Assembly: GCF_029714405.1 (NCBI RefSeq)
Contig: NZ_CP121650.1
Span: 6,019,001-6,083,000, forward strand
Direction of reading: 5' to 3'
DNA: 64,000 nucleotides
Source: Bradyrhizobium sp. CB82
GTDB lineage: Bacteria > Pseudomonadota > Alphaproteobacteria > Rhizobiales > Xanthobacteraceae
Shown: positions 35,558 through 44,652 of the stretch, piece by piece
Position numbering within the stretch: position 1 is the first letter of the stretch
Layout: each line of letters opens with the position of its first letter
Program-made: the position numbers and the translations under genes
Notes under the pieces: model-generated
Databases searched by the model: none
Told to the model about the DNA's origin: nothing
Seen by the model: the letters and a program-made list of their open reading frames with translations, nothing else

Positions 35558-37512
35558 ATTCCGACCCCTACCACCCTGCTATTGGTGTTCCGCAAGTTCC
35601 GATACCGCGCTAGCGCCCACAGCGGAAAGAACTTCGGGTAACCATGATAGCGTAGATAAAACACGCGCGGGAAGCCTGTGGCGGTATAGCGCTGCTCGTC
35701 CCACAGCCCTTTTTGGTTCTGTGTTGCAATCAGGTACTCCACCCCGCGGGCGACGGCCGGATGATCGACCTCGCCGGCCGCCATCAGTGCAAGCAAGGCC
35801 CATGCCGTCTGCGAGGCGGTCGACGGCGCGGCCTCCCAGCCCTTGTAGTCGAGCCGGTAGCTGACGGCGTCCTCGCCCCAGCCGCCGTCCCGGTTCTGGA
35901 TCGAGACCAGCCAGTCGGCGGCTTTGCGAATCATCGGGTCGGTGTGACCGACGCCGGCCGCATTCAGCGCGCATAGCACAGACCAGGTTCCGTAGATGAA
36001 ATTCATGCCCCAGCGACCGTACCAGGACCCTTCGGGGTGCTGGGTCCGCCGGAGATAGGCGACCCCGTCAGCCACGTGCTTGCTGGTCTTCTGGGTCTCC
36101 CCGAGCTGTGCCAGCATCGAGAGGCAGCGCGCGGTGACGTCCTCGGTGGGCGGATCGAGCAGCGCACCGTGGTCGGAGAACGGGATGTTGTTCAAATAAT
36201 ATTCGAGGTTGTTCACGTCGAAGGCAGCCCAGCCGCCGTCGTCGCTCTGCATGCCCTCGATCCATTCCCGGCCGCGGTCGATCGCGGCGTCATAACCGGC
36301 CGTGCCGTGCTCGCGGCGCATGCGGTCCATCGACATTACCACGACAGCGGTGTCGTCGAGGTCGGGATAGTGGGCGTTGTTGTACTGAAAGGCCCAGCCG
36401 CCGGGGCGCGTCTCGGGCCGCTTCACCGCCCAGTCGCCCTTCACCTCTAGCTCCTGCCTCGGGATCAGCCAGTCGAGGCCCTGCTTGGCAGCGGGCACGG
36501 CTTGCGCGCCTCCAGCCTCGAGCAGCGCGTGCGCGGTCAGCGTCGTATCCCAGATCGGCGAGACGCAGGGTTGGCAATAGGCCTCGTCGTCACGGATCAC
36601 GAGCAGCTTGTCGATGCCCCGGCGCGTGACCGCGCGCGGCGGGAAATTCTCGTCCTTGCCGAGCGCGTCGTACATCATGACGACGTTGGCCATCGGCGGG
36701 TAGATCGCGCCCATGCCGTCCTCGCCGTTCAGCCGCTCTTCGGTGAAGGCGAGCGCAGCGTCGATCGCGCGCTGGCGCAGCCTCTTCGGAAACAGCGGCT
36801 CGACGACGCGCAGGATCTTGTCGAGCGCGCGGAACAGCATGAACCAGGCCGTGCTCTGGTGCGGCGCTTTCGCGGTCATGCCGATCGACCGCGGATCCCC
36901 AAGGAACAGCTCGTCGATGCCGACGCCTTTTGGATTCCGCGCGCGTGGCTTGAGCGCGGCGAGCACCATCAGCGGCACCATGGTGGTGCGTGCCCAATAG
37001 GAGATCTTGTTGAGGTGGAACGGTGACCAGAACGGCAACAGCACGATCTCGACCGGCAGCACCGGCACCGCGCGCCAGGTCACGACGCCAAACATCGCCA
37101 GCGTGAAGCGGGTGAAGACGTTGCTGTGAATCGCGCCGCCGCGCGACCGGATCGCCTCGCGCGCCCGCACCATGTGCGGCGCGTCGATGGAATCGCCGAT
37201 CATCTTGAGCGCGAAGTAAGCCTTCACGCTCGCGCTCATGTCGAACTCGCCGTCATGCACCAGCGGCCAGCCGCCATGGGCGCCTTGCACGCGGCGCAGA
37301 TAGTTGCCGATCTTGGCCTCGAGCACGGCATCGACGGGCTCGGCAAGATGGTGCCGCAACAGGATATATTCGGCCGGAATAGTGCAGTCGGCCTCGAGCT
37401 CGAACACCCAATGGCCATCGGATTGCTGGAAGCCAAGCACCCCTTGCGTGGCCGACGCAATGCTCGATTCCAAGACTTCGCGGTCGGTCGCGCTCTTGTT
37501 CACGGAATGCAT
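35554..37512 (-). CDS. shc: Squalene-hopene cyclase
   Basis: A 652-residue class II terpene cyclase of usual length. The protonating DxDD motif is D384-L-D386-D387 followed by TA, and several QW-type repeats are visible (for example SQTAWALLALMAAGEVDHPAV and GSWYGRWGMNFIYGTWSVL regions). It cyclises squalene to hopene and diplopterol at the inner face of the cytoplasmic membrane. The start ATG 37512 follows GGAGAAA. It is also called HpnF. Confidence 0.96.
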   Translation of the reverse strand: MHSVNKSATDREVLESSIASATQGVLGFQQSDGHWVFELEADCTIPAEYILLRHHLAEPVDAVLEAKIGNYLRRVQGAHGGWPLVHDGEFDMSASVKAYFALKMIGDSIDAPHMVRAREAIRSRGGAIHSNVFTRFTLAMFGVVTWRAVPVLPVEIVLLPFWSPFHLNKISYWARTTMVPLMVLAALKPRARNPKGVGIDELFLGDPRSIGMTAKAPHQSTAWFMLFRALDKILRVVEPLFPKRLRQRAIDAALAFTEERLNGEDGMGAIYPPMANVVMMYDALGKDENFPPRAVTRRGIDKLLVIRDDEAYCQPCVSPIWDTTLTAHALLEAGGAQAVPAAKQGLDWLIPRQELEVKGDWAVKRPETRPGGWAFQYNNAHYPDLDDTAVVVMSMDRMRREHGTAGYDAAIDRGREWIEGMQSDDGGWAAFDVNNLEYYLNNIPFSDHGALLDPPTEDVTARCLSMLAQLGETQKTSKHVADGVAYLRRTQHPEGSWYGRWGMNFIYGTWSVLCALNAAGVGHTDPMIRKAADWLVSIQNRDGGWGEDAVSYRLDYKGWEAAPSTASQTAWALLALMAAGEVDHPAVARGVEYLIATQNQKGLWDEQRYTATGFPRVFYLRYHGYPKFFPLWALARYRNLRNTNSRVVGVGM

Positions 37513-37565
37513 CTCGCTCGATTTCTCCGATAGTTGCCTGGATAATTGACCGCGACCGAAGCCCG

Positions 37566-38822
37566 TCAGGTCCGCCGTGCGGCCAGGACCAAATCGGCGG
37601 CCCGATCGCCGGACCGGACCGATCCCTCGATGGTTGCCGGCAACCCCGTAGCAGTCCAGTCGCCGGCGAGAAACAGGTTTTTCAGCGCAGTGACCGGCCC
37701 GGGACGCAGGGCATTCTGCTCGGGCGTGGCGGCAAAGGTGGCACGGCGCTCGCGCACGATCTGCCAGGGCGGCAGCTCGCCGGCGACGCCGCCCGCCTCG
37801 CAGACCTCGTTCCAGATCGTCTGCGCGAGTTCTTCGCGCGGCATCTCGACCAGCCGGTCACCATTGCTGATGGTGACAGACAACCGGTTCGGGAAAGCGA
37901 ACAGCCACTCCACGACACCGCCGATCACGCCGAGGATCGGCGCCGAGCCCGGCGGCGGCTCAAAGCGGAAATGCGCGTTCACGATGGCGCGGAATTGCGT
38001 TGGCGTTTTCAGGCCGGGCAGCAGCGAAGCGGCGGCACGCGGCGGCACAGCCATCACGATCACATCATCGGGCCCGATCGCGATGACATCCTCGCCGCCG
38101 AAATTGAGCGCGCTGACCTTGCCATCCGTGGTCGCGTACGAGCGCAACTCGTGGCCGAGTTGCACGGAGTGGCCACGCTCGGCCAAGAACTTCACCGCGG
38201 GCTCGATCAGCACGGCGCTGAGGCCGTCGCGCGCGATCAGCGGGCGGCAGGCCTGCCCGCCGGCGAGCAGCGTCTCGCGCACGATCGCGCCGGCAAGGCC
38301 GGCAGAGCCCTCGGGCGGGTCGACGTTGAGGGCTGCGAGCAACAGCGGCTGCACCAGGCGCTGATACAGGACGCCCTCGCAGGGGATCGACTTTCCGACC
38401 AGCGTCTCCTCCGACGCCCAGATCAGCGGCGCGAGCTTGAGATAGTCGGTCAGTCCCGTGTCCGGGACACGACGGCTCTCATCGAAAACCCAGCCCGGCA
38501 GGCGGCTGTCGCCGAGATCGAGCTGCCAGCGCTGTCCGGTCTTCAGATCAACGAAGGGAAACTGCGCGCGCGCCGGGCCCACCAACCCCGCCTCGGTGCC
38601 GATCGAGCGCGCGTAAGCGAGCGCGTGGCGGTTGCCCGACAACAGGAGATGGTTGCCGTTGTCGATGACGAGATTGGTCGCGCCGTCGAAATAGGAGCGG
38701 CAACGGCCGCCGGCCTGCTGCGTCGCCTCGTGCACGGCAACCTTGAAGCCGGCATTGGCGAGCCGCACGGCGGCAGAGAGGCCGGAAATTCCGGCACCGA
38801 TGATGTGAGCTGTCTTTTGCAT
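37566..38822 (-). CDS. hpnE: Hydroxysqualene dehydroxylase HpnE (FAD-dependent)
   Basis: A 418-residue amine-oxidase-fold flavoprotein with the FAD motif GAGISGLSAAVRLA at residues 9-22 and a C-terminal FLAGDWTATGLPATIEGSVRSG. It reduces hydroxysqualene to squalene in the HpnC-HpnD-HpnE route. ATG 38822 shares one base with the hpnD stop (TGATG). The much longer open frame upstream runs through hpnD in another frame and is not coding. Confidence 0.93.
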   Translation of the reverse strand: MQKTAHIIGAGISGLSAAVRLANAGFKVAVHEATQQAGGRCRSYFDGATNLVIDNGNHLLLSGNRHALAYARSIGTEAGLVGPARAQFPFVDLKTGQRWQLDLGDSRLPGWVFDESRRVPDTGLTDYLKLAPLIWASEETLVGKSIPCEGVLYQRLVQPLLLAALNVDPPEGSAGLAGAIVRETLLAGGQACRPLIARDGLSAVLIEPAVKFLAERGHSVQLGHELRSYATTDGKVSALNFGGEDVIAIGPDDVIVMAVPPRAAASLLPGLKTPTQFRAIVNAHFRFEPPPGSAPILGVIGGVVEWLFAFPNRLSVTISNGDRLVEMPREELAQTIWNEVCEAGGVAGELPPWQIVRERRATFAATPEQNALRPGPVTALKNLFLAGDWTATGLPATIEGSVRSGDRAADLVLAARRT

Positions 38823-39661
38823 CAGAAAAAAGCGTAGCGGAGAAGGATGGCGATACGTGTGACCTTGGACACACGCACCGGCGTGCGGGGCGCGGCGAAG
38901 CCGCGTGCGAGCAGGAGGTCCAGAATGGCGTGATAATATTTCGACATGATCCGCGGCGCACGCACCGCGCGGCGCTTGTTGCGCGCCATGATCTCGTCCG
39001 ACTTCTCGAAATGCGCCTTCGCGCGCTGAGCGATCGGCAGGCAGACCTTTGGCAGCGCGCGCTCGGCGATCACGCGGCTCGGATCGTTGGAAGTGATGCC
39101 GGAATGCAGCAACGCTTCGCGCGGCAGATAGAGCCGGCCGAGGCCGGCGTCCTCGTCGATGTCGCGCAAAATGTTGGTGAGCTGGAGCGCTCGGCCGAGA
39201 TGATGGGCGAGCAGGATGCCGTCCTCTTCCGGCATGCCGAACACCCGCACCGACAGGCGCCCAACGGCACTCGCGACGCGGTCGCAGTAAAGATCGAGGG
39301 TCGCCATGTCGGGCGCGCGGATGTCCTGCGGCACATCCATCTCCATGCCGTCGACGATGGCGAGGAAATCCTCCCGCTTCAGCCCGAAGGTTTTGACGGA
39401 AGCGACATAGTCGGCAAGCCGCGCCGGCGGATGGCCCTGATAGAGTGCGTCGATGTCGTTGCGCCATTCCTGAAGCGCGGCGAGGCGTTCGTCGCGCGGG
39501 CCGTTGGAATCGGCGATGTCGTCGACCTGGCGGCAGAAGCTGTAGATCTGGAACATCGCCTCGCGCTGGTCGCGCGGCAGGATGCGCATCGCGGCGTAGA
39601 ACGAGCTTCCGGATGCGGTCGAGCCATAATTGGCGCCGGGCGAGGTCGCCTCAAGCGTCAT
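38822..39661 (-). CDS. hpnD: Presqualene diphosphate synthase HpnD
   Basis: A 279-residue trans-isoprenyl diphosphate synthase-like enzyme with the two Asp-rich motifs RQVDDIADS and DIDEDAGLGRLYLP. It condenses two farnesyl diphosphates into presqualene diphosphate. Start ATG 39661, overlapping the hpnC end by 11 bases, gives the usual N-terminus; a start 57 bases earlier adds an unlikely extension. Confidence 0.93.
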   Translation of the reverse strand: MTLEATSPGANYGSTASGSSFYAAMRILPRDQREAMFQIYSFCRQVDDIADSNGPRDERLAALQEWRNDIDALYQGHPPARLADYVASVKTFGLKREDFLAIVDGMEMDVPQDIRAPDMATLDLYCDRVASAVGRLSVRVFGMPEEDGILLAHHLGRALQLTNILRDIDEDAGLGRLYLPREALLHSGITSNDPSRVIAERALPKVCLPIAQRAKAHFEKSDEIMARNKRRAVRAPRIMSKYYHAILDLLLARGFAAPRTPVRVSKVTRIAILLRYAFF

Positions 39662-40535
39662 GGGCCGGCCCCGGACTGGAGATTGGCCTGCGGTGGAAGG
39701 CGCGACGGCCGATTTCACCGGCGATGCCGGCGAGGCTGAAGGTGAGGAGCTCGAGCTTGTTCAGATGAACGCGCTCACGCAGGGGATCGCGCACCTTCAA
39801 GAGGCGCACGATGCGATCGGCATAGGCCTGGATCACCGAGATATCGACGCCGAGGCGGAAGTCCCGCACCTCGGCGGAGAGCGACTTGCTTTCGTTCAGG
39901 AGCTCTTCGTTGCGCGCGGCGAGCGCCTGGAGACAGGCCAGCATCTGCGGCGGCGAACGATCACCGCCGAGCTGCTCGACCGAGGCGCCACTTGCGGCCA
40001 GCGCATCGCGCGGCAGGTAGACGCGGTTGAGCGCGCGAAAATCCTTGCCGCAATCCTGGAGATGATTGTTGATCTGCAAGGCGGCGCAGAGCGCATCCGA
40101 CGCGACCCAGATCGAGGTGTTCTCGCCGTGCACGTCGAGCATGAAGCGGCCGACCGGCATCGCCGAATAGCGACAGTAGTGGATGACCTCGTCCCACGTC
40201 TCGTAGCGCAGCTTCGTCACATCCATGCGGAACGCGATCAGCACGTCGAGCGCGTGGCGTGGCGGCATACCGCGTTCGGCCAACGCACGGCGGAGAATGA
40301 CGGCCTCGGCCTGCGTGTCACCCTTGCCGTTGAGCTCGGCCTCGAGCAGGTCGAGATAGGCGAGCTTGTCCTCAGGCGGCAACGTCGCATGGTCGGCGAT
40401 GTCGTCGGCCGTGCGGACGAAATTGTAGAAAGCGAGGATCAGCGCGCGGTGACGCGGATGAATGATCCACGACGCGACGGGAAAATTCTCGTCGCGGTCA
40501 CCCTTGCCGGATCGCAATTCGCTCGCAGAGGTCAT
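39651..40535 (-). CDS. hpnC: Hydroxysqualene synthase HpnC
   Basis: A 294-residue squalene/phytoene synthase family protein, with RTADDIADHA and a second, weaker motif near QDCGKDFRALNRVYLPRD. It converts presqualene diphosphate to hydroxysqualene. First gene of the operon; its leader has an 8-bp hairpin and a CCCC-N5-GGGG palindrome. Confidence 0.92.
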   Translation of the reverse strand: MTSASELRSGKGDRDENFPVASWIIHPRHRALILAFYNFVRTADDIADHATLPPEDKLAYLDLLEAELNGKGDTQAEAVILRRALAERGMPPRHALDVLIAFRMDVTKLRYETWDEVIHYCRYSAMPVGRFMLDVHGENTSIWVASDALCAALQINNHLQDCGKDFRALNRVYLPRDALAASGASVEQLGGDRSPPQMLACLQALAARNEELLNESKSLSAEVRDFRLGVDISVIQAYADRIVRLLKVRDPLRERVHLNKLELLTFSLAGIAGEIGRRAFHRRPISSPGPAHDA

Positions 40536-40579
40536 CGAGGACTGGTTAACAATCGTCTGAACAGGAAGGCTTTTTTGGG

Positions 40580-40616
40580 CGCCCGGCAGAGCCGGGCGCG
40601 CGGCCCCATATAGGGG
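40580..40616. other. Inverted repeats in the hpnC leader/promoter region
   Basis: CGCCCGGC-AGA-GCCGGGCG (40580-40598) is a perfect 8-bp hairpin 45-63 bases upstream of the hpnC start. CCCC-ATATA-GGGG follows at about 40603-40615. There is an A-run on the hpnC-sense side and no T-run, so it does not look like a terminator for the minus strand. It could be a regulatory leader structure or an operator. Confidence 0.4.
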
Positions 40617-40678
40617 AATATGCCCGCAAAACCAACCTGTCTCGCGGGTCCCCTGCCCTCACGAATCGAGGCCGCCGC

Positions 40679-40713
40679 AAAAGCGGGGCCCGTGAACGCT
40701 CCACGGGCCCCGC
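40679..40713 (-). terminator. Rho-independent terminator of the Cys-rich protein gene
   Basis: GCGGGGCCCGTG (40683-40694) pairs perfectly with CACGGGCCCCGC (40702-40713) around a 7-base loop. On the minus strand the stem is followed by TTTT (40682-40679). It begins seven bases after the stop of the gene at 40720. Confidence 0.8.
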
Positions 40714-40719
40714 GAGAGC

Positions 40720-40965
40720 TTACTGATTGTGGGTCTTCAGGACCTGATCGCAGGCCTGCGAGATCTTGGCCCGGTTCTCCTTCAGGCAGGCGAGAACCGT
40801 GAAATCACCTTGATCGATGACCGGACGGCAGAATTTCTGCACGTCACGCGTGCAGGCCTTCTGCTCTTCGGCCGTGCCGCGCCCCTGCTGCTGGGGCTGC
40901 TGGGCGAACGCCGCGGTCGAAAGGGATGCCGACAGCAGGGTGAGAGCGAGGAGAGATTTACGCAT
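40720..40965 (-). CDS. Small secreted cysteine-rich repeat protein
   Basis: An 81-residue product with a Sec signal peptide (MRKSLLALTLLSASLSTAAFA) and a mature part of about 60 residues with four cysteines spaced as in the Cys-rich GLG1-type repeat (CTRDVQKFC, then LACLKENRAKISQAC). Two disulfides are likely, so it is probably periplasmic. Function unknown. It has its own terminator and lies upstream of hpnC in the same orientation. Confidence 0.75.
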   Translation of the reverse strand: MRKSLLALTLLSASLSTAAFAQQPQQQGRGTAEEQKACTRDVQKFCRPVIDQGDFTVLACLKENRAKISQACDQVLKTHNQ

Positions 40966-41415
40966 TGTAGTCCTTCATTCTGACGGCAGAATCTCTCCGT
41001 TCCCGGACACCACAGGGCGGACGGCCGGAACGGATTGTTCTGATGGCGTTGCTGCGGAGCGCGCAGCAGTGGAGACAGCACAAGCACTGGTAAATGCGGC
41101 CAAATTGGCACCAAATCCACCAGATCTCGCCTTCTTTGACAGATGTAAGAAACTGATATTACGGGATTATTTAGGCAGGCGGTGTTTTACAATGGACCTG
41201 TTGCAGACCTGCATCGCAAACCCTTGCAGGGGTGATCGAGAAGGCACAGCTGAAACCATGCGCGGAACGACGAAAAATGGGCCGCAACGGTTCGCCGTTC
41301 TGACACCTCGCAAGGTTATGGTTTGAACCTGCTTGCTGATGGGGACACTAAACCTTCGATGCGGCGAGACGTTCTGTTAAGGGCGAACGTCATTCAGAGA
41401 ACGGGATATTCGAAC
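40966..41415. other. Intergenic region, no gene supported
   Basis: The 450 bases between the divergent Cys-rich gene and the secreted protein gene are AT-richer than their surroundings (especially 41080-41200). Promoters for both genes should lie here. GGAAC at 41027 is followed by CGTT only 15 bases later and far from either start, so I do not call it an EcfG promoter. The open frames across it have no family resemblance. Confidence 0.5.
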
Positions 41416-41913
41416 ATGAAATTCTTTGGGCGGTCTGGACTGGCGATCAAGGCGGCTGGCGTTGGCGCTGCGCTGTTCTTCTCGGTTTCGGCGAGCCACG
41501 CTCAGTCGTCCGGACCCTTTGCCGGCTTCGACGGCGCGTGGGCCGGCACTGGCACGGTCGCGTTGTCCGACGGGTCCACCGAACGCATCCGCTGCAAGGC
41601 GGACTACAAGGTCGCGGCCAGCGGTCTCGGCCTGAAGCAGGCGCTGCACTGCGCCAGCGACAGCTACAAGTTCGACCTCACCAGCGACGTGACGAGCCAG
41701 GGTGACCGCATCTCCGGCAACTGGAGCGAGGCGAGCCGCAACATTTTCGGCAATCTGCAGGGCACAGCCGGAGGCGGCCAGATCGACGTGTTCGTCGAGG
41801 CCAACGGTTTTGCCGCCAACCTGACGCTGCGCACCAACGGCAACAAGCAGACGGTGCAGATCAGCTCCAAGGGCGAGATCCGCGGCGTCAACATCACCAT
41901 GGTAAAGAGCTGA
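41416..41913 (+). CDS. Secreted protein of unknown function
   Basis: A 165-residue protein with a Sec signal peptide ending around SASHAQ (residue 30). The mature part is rich in alternating hydrophobic and polar residues (GAWAGTGTVALSDGSTERIRCKADYKV, then DRISGNWSEASRNIFGNLQG), suggesting a small beta-barrel or lipocalin-like fold with one probable disulfide (C58-C77 region). I recall similar hypothetical proteins in Bradyrhizobium but no function. ATG 41416 begins the signal peptide. A terminator follows. Confidence 0.7.
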   Translation: MKFFGRSGLAIKAAGVGAALFFSVSASHAQSSGPFAGFDGAWAGTGTVALSDGSTERIRCKADYKVAASGLGLKQALHCASDSYKFDLTSDVTSQGDRISGNWSEASRNIFGNLQGTAGGGQIDVFVEANGFAANLTLRTNGNKQTVQISSKGEIRGVNITMVKS

Positions 41914-41948
41914 AGCGCCTCGCCCGCCGATTTGACCGAACAACATGG

Positions 41949-41976
41949 CCCCTGGCTCTCGCGAGCCGGGGGTTTT
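41949..41976 (+). terminator. Rho-independent terminator
   Basis: CCCCTGGCTC (41949-41958), loop TCGC, GAGCCGGGGG (41963-41972), with one G-T wobble, then TTTT. It closes the transcript of the secreted protein gene at 41416. Confidence 0.8.
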
Positions 41977-42079
41977 CCATAACATGGACCCCATTCGCAG
42001 AACGCGGTATCGCGAGGACGACTTTTAAGTTCAATCCATACAGGAGGCGTGAGCAAGAGGCAGCGTGAGCCGCCCTCGC

Positions 42080-44446
42080 TCAGATCGCGCGCTTGTCAGC
42101 CCCCTGCAGCTTCTCGTGCAGGTTGATCAGCCACATCGCCGTCGGGCGCAGGATGAAGAGGTCGGCAACCAGCGCCGCCACCATCGAGAAGGCGCTGAGC
42201 CAACCGAATAGCCGCAGCGACGGCAGATCAGAGAACACGGTGACGACGAGGCCGCAGGCCAGCACCACCGTGGTCAGGATCAGCGCGGGGCCGACCAGCA
42301 CGGTCGCACGCTCCACCGCGAGCGCCGAACCGACACCCGGCTTGCTCTCCAGCCTGAGGCGGTTGAGGAAATGGATGGTCGCGGAAAGACCCAAGCCGAA
42401 CGAGACGGTGAGGGCCACGACGCTGGCGAACTGCAGCCCCTCGCCCATCGCCCATAGCACCGTTCCGGACATCACCACCGGGAAGATACCCGGCAGGATG
42501 CAGGCGAACATCACCACCCAGGAACGGAAGGCCAGGCCGATGAAGATCGCAACCAGCGCGAATTCGACGGTGAGCCCGCGGTTCAGCTTCTCGATCATGC
42601 CGGCCGAGTTGCGCGCTGCAATGGCGGCAAGGCCGGTCACCGCAACCTCGTAGCCGGGATGCTTCTTGCGGACGGCGTCGAGCTCGTTGTCGAGCTTTTC
42701 GACGATGGGCAGGAGCTGGCTGGAATCCTTGTCCGGCACGCGGCCTGCGACCACGACCGCGTCCTGCTCGGCGTCGATGAACCGTCGCACCAGATGCTCG
42801 GGAATGACGTTCACATATTCCTTCAGCGTTGCGACATCCGTGCTGCCCGCCTTTTCAGCGAGCCAGCGGCGCAGCGTTTCGAGCGACCAGACATTGCCGA
42901 CACCGGCGGCCTTCTCCACGGTCGCGTGCACGTCGGCGATCGTCTGCAAGGTCTCCGGCGAGTAGAGCGTCTCCCCCTTGGGGAACGTGATCAGCACGTT
43001 GACCGGATTGGCGCCGGTGAGCTTGGCGTCGAGCCGGTTGCTCGCGGCGACCGCCTGACGCTTGTCGGGCACCTGGTCCGCAAGACGATAGCGCGGCTCC
43101 AGATTGGCGTAAATGACGCCGAGACCGCCCACGAACAGCACTGCGATCAGACTGAACAGGCCGGGCCGGCCCACCATGCGCACCGCGATCCAGTAGCAGA
43201 AATTGCGCAGCGCCTGGACGCCGGCATCCGCGCTCTGGAACTTCACGGCAAAGATCCTCTCGTTGCGCACGAACAGCACGCCGAACACCGGCACCAGCGA
43301 CAGCACCGCGACGAGCGCGATGATGGTGGCGGCGAGGCCCGCCTCACCGAACTTGCGGATCAGGTCGGAGTTGGAGAATTGCAGCGCGATGAAGGAAATG
43401 CCGGCGGTGCCGTGCGTCAGCACGCAGGCAGGCCCAACCACCAGCACCGCGTTCTTGAACGCCGTGAACTTGTCCTGGCCTGCGATCAGCCGGTCGCGCG
43501 CGGCGAAGGTGAGCTGCATCGAGTCCGAGAAGCTGATGACCATGATGAGCGGCGTCATCACGTTCAGGAACATGTTGAGATTGAAATTGGCCCAGCCGAG
43601 CGCGCCGAGCGCCAACAGGATCGCGATCATCGGCGGGAACGCCGCCACCACCATGAAGGAGATTTTTCGGAAGAAGACGATGGCGATGACGCAGCCGGCG
43701 AGAATGCCGAGGATGTTGTAGGTCAGGCCGTCGCGCTCGACCGCATTGCGGATCTCGAGCTGCATCACCGGCACGCCGGAGAGCTGCACGCTCAGCCCGC
43801 TGTCGCCGAGATCCTCCTTCATCAGCGCCCTGATGTCGCCAACGACCTTGCTGAGCTTGCTGGAGGCGACCACCTCCGGGTCGAGCGAGAGCACGATCAG
43901 CGCGAGCGTGCCGTCCTCGGACAACAGCTTGCCGCGGATGATCTCGTTGCTTTTGACGGTTTCGATGAATTTGTCATAGGCGGCGCCCTCTGGCAGCTCG
44001 GCCGGGAATAGCGCGGCCGGCAGCTTGCCCGGCGCCGGCGCCTGGCGGGCGGAGAACAGCGAGACGAGGCCACGCGTGCCTTCGACGAGCTGCATGTCGG
44101 TGATGAAGTCACGCAGCTTCATCAGATTGTCGCGCGCCAGTAGGGTCTTGCCCTCGACGACGACGAGGACGTCGAACTCCTCGGCCGGGAACTTCTTGGT
44201 GACTTCCTCGTACTGGCGGAATTCCCGCGTGTTGGAGCGGAACAGCTGCGACAGCGAATCGTCGATCTTGATCCGCTCGATGCCGAAGACGGCGCCGACG
44301 ATCAGCGCGATCAGGATCAGGCAGGACAGGACCGGCGCGCGGACGGCGACCAATCCGATGCGTTCGAGTCCAAAAGCGATGGAGGACGAGGGTCCCTGCT
44401 CGACCTTGTCGACACGAACCTCACTCTCGCTGTGCTTTTCGAGCAT
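42080..44446 (-). CDS. MMPL/RND-type permease
   Basis: A 788-residue membrane protein with the same architecture as HpnN: a first helix at about 35-55, two bundles of five to six helices (about 235-400 and 620-775) and two periplasmic domains. It belongs to the MMPL/SSD-type exporters, whose substrates are usually lipids or hydrophobic compounds. It is not HpnN itself, which is encoded 10 kb away, but its place beside hpnP suggests a lipid substrate. It is separated from eutC by 206 bases and likely has its own promoter. Confidence 0.85.
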   Translation of the reverse strand: MLEKHSESEVRVDKVEQGPSSSIAFGLERIGLVAVRAPVLSCLILIALIVGAVFGIERIKIDDSLSQLFRSNTREFRQYEEVTKKFPAEEFDVLVVVEGKTLLARDNLMKLRDFITDMQLVEGTRGLVSLFSARQAPAPGKLPAALFPAELPEGAAYDKFIETVKSNEIIRGKLLSEDGTLALIVLSLDPEVVASSKLSKVVGDIRALMKEDLGDSGLSVQLSGVPVMQLEIRNAVERDGLTYNILGILAGCVIAIVFFRKISFMVVAAFPPMIAILLALGALGWANFNLNMFLNVMTPLIMVISFSDSMQLTFAARDRLIAGQDKFTAFKNAVLVVGPACVLTHGTAGISFIALQFSNSDLIRKFGEAGLAATIIALVAVLSLVPVFGVLFVRNERIFAVKFQSADAGVQALRNFCYWIAVRMVGRPGLFSLIAVLFVGGLGVIYANLEPRYRLADQVPDKRQAVAASNRLDAKLTGANPVNVLITFPKGETLYSPETLQTIADVHATVEKAAGVGNVWSLETLRRWLAEKAGSTDVATLKEYVNVIPEHLVRRFIDAEQDAVVVAGRVPDKDSSQLLPIVEKLDNELDAVRKKHPGYEVAVTGLAAIAARNSAGMIEKLNRGLTVEFALVAIFIGLAFRSWVVMFACILPGIFPVVMSGTVLWAMGEGLQFASVVALTVSFGLGLSATIHFLNRLRLESKPGVGSALAVERATVLVGPALILTTVVLACGLVVTVFSDLPSLRLFGWLSAFSMVAALVADLFILRPTAMWLINLHEKLQGADKRAI

Positions 44447-44587
44447 GCCTTGTCCAGTTCCTAAATCGGCTCGGTTGGTGAGCTTATGCGCCCCGCATAT
44501 CGGCTTGAAAACGCGATACAGATGGGAGGCTTGCCCTTTGAAAATGCGCGGGAAATCGCCGCCGAGGGTTTAGCAGGTCGGCACGCC

Positions 44588-44609
44588 CCCTCGCAAGCGC
44601 GTGCGAGGG
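44588..44609. other. Hairpin between eutC and the MMPL gene
   Basis: CCCTCGCA-AGCGCG-TGCGAGGG is a perfect 8-bp inverted repeat. It may mark the end of the eutB/hpnP/eutC transcript, though the T-rich stretch is on the wrong side for a classical terminator in that direction. Nothing else is evident in the 206-base gap. Confidence 0.4.
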
Positions 44610-44652
44610 AACAAAAATCGATCAAGATGCGGCGATTTCGGCCCTTGATTGC

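Noticed and set aside
38823..39467. N-terminal extension of the hpnE frame through hpnD
   Set aside because: HpnE similarity begins at ATG 38822; the upstream part is hpnD read in another frame.
41027..41050. Possible EcfG promoter (GGAAC-N15-CGTT)
   Set aside because: Spacer is 15 instead of 16-17 and it is more than 360 bases from the nearest gene on that strand.
42659..44011. 450-codon plus-strand open frame antisense to the MMPL permease
   Set aside because: His/Asp/Arg-rich shadow with no motif.
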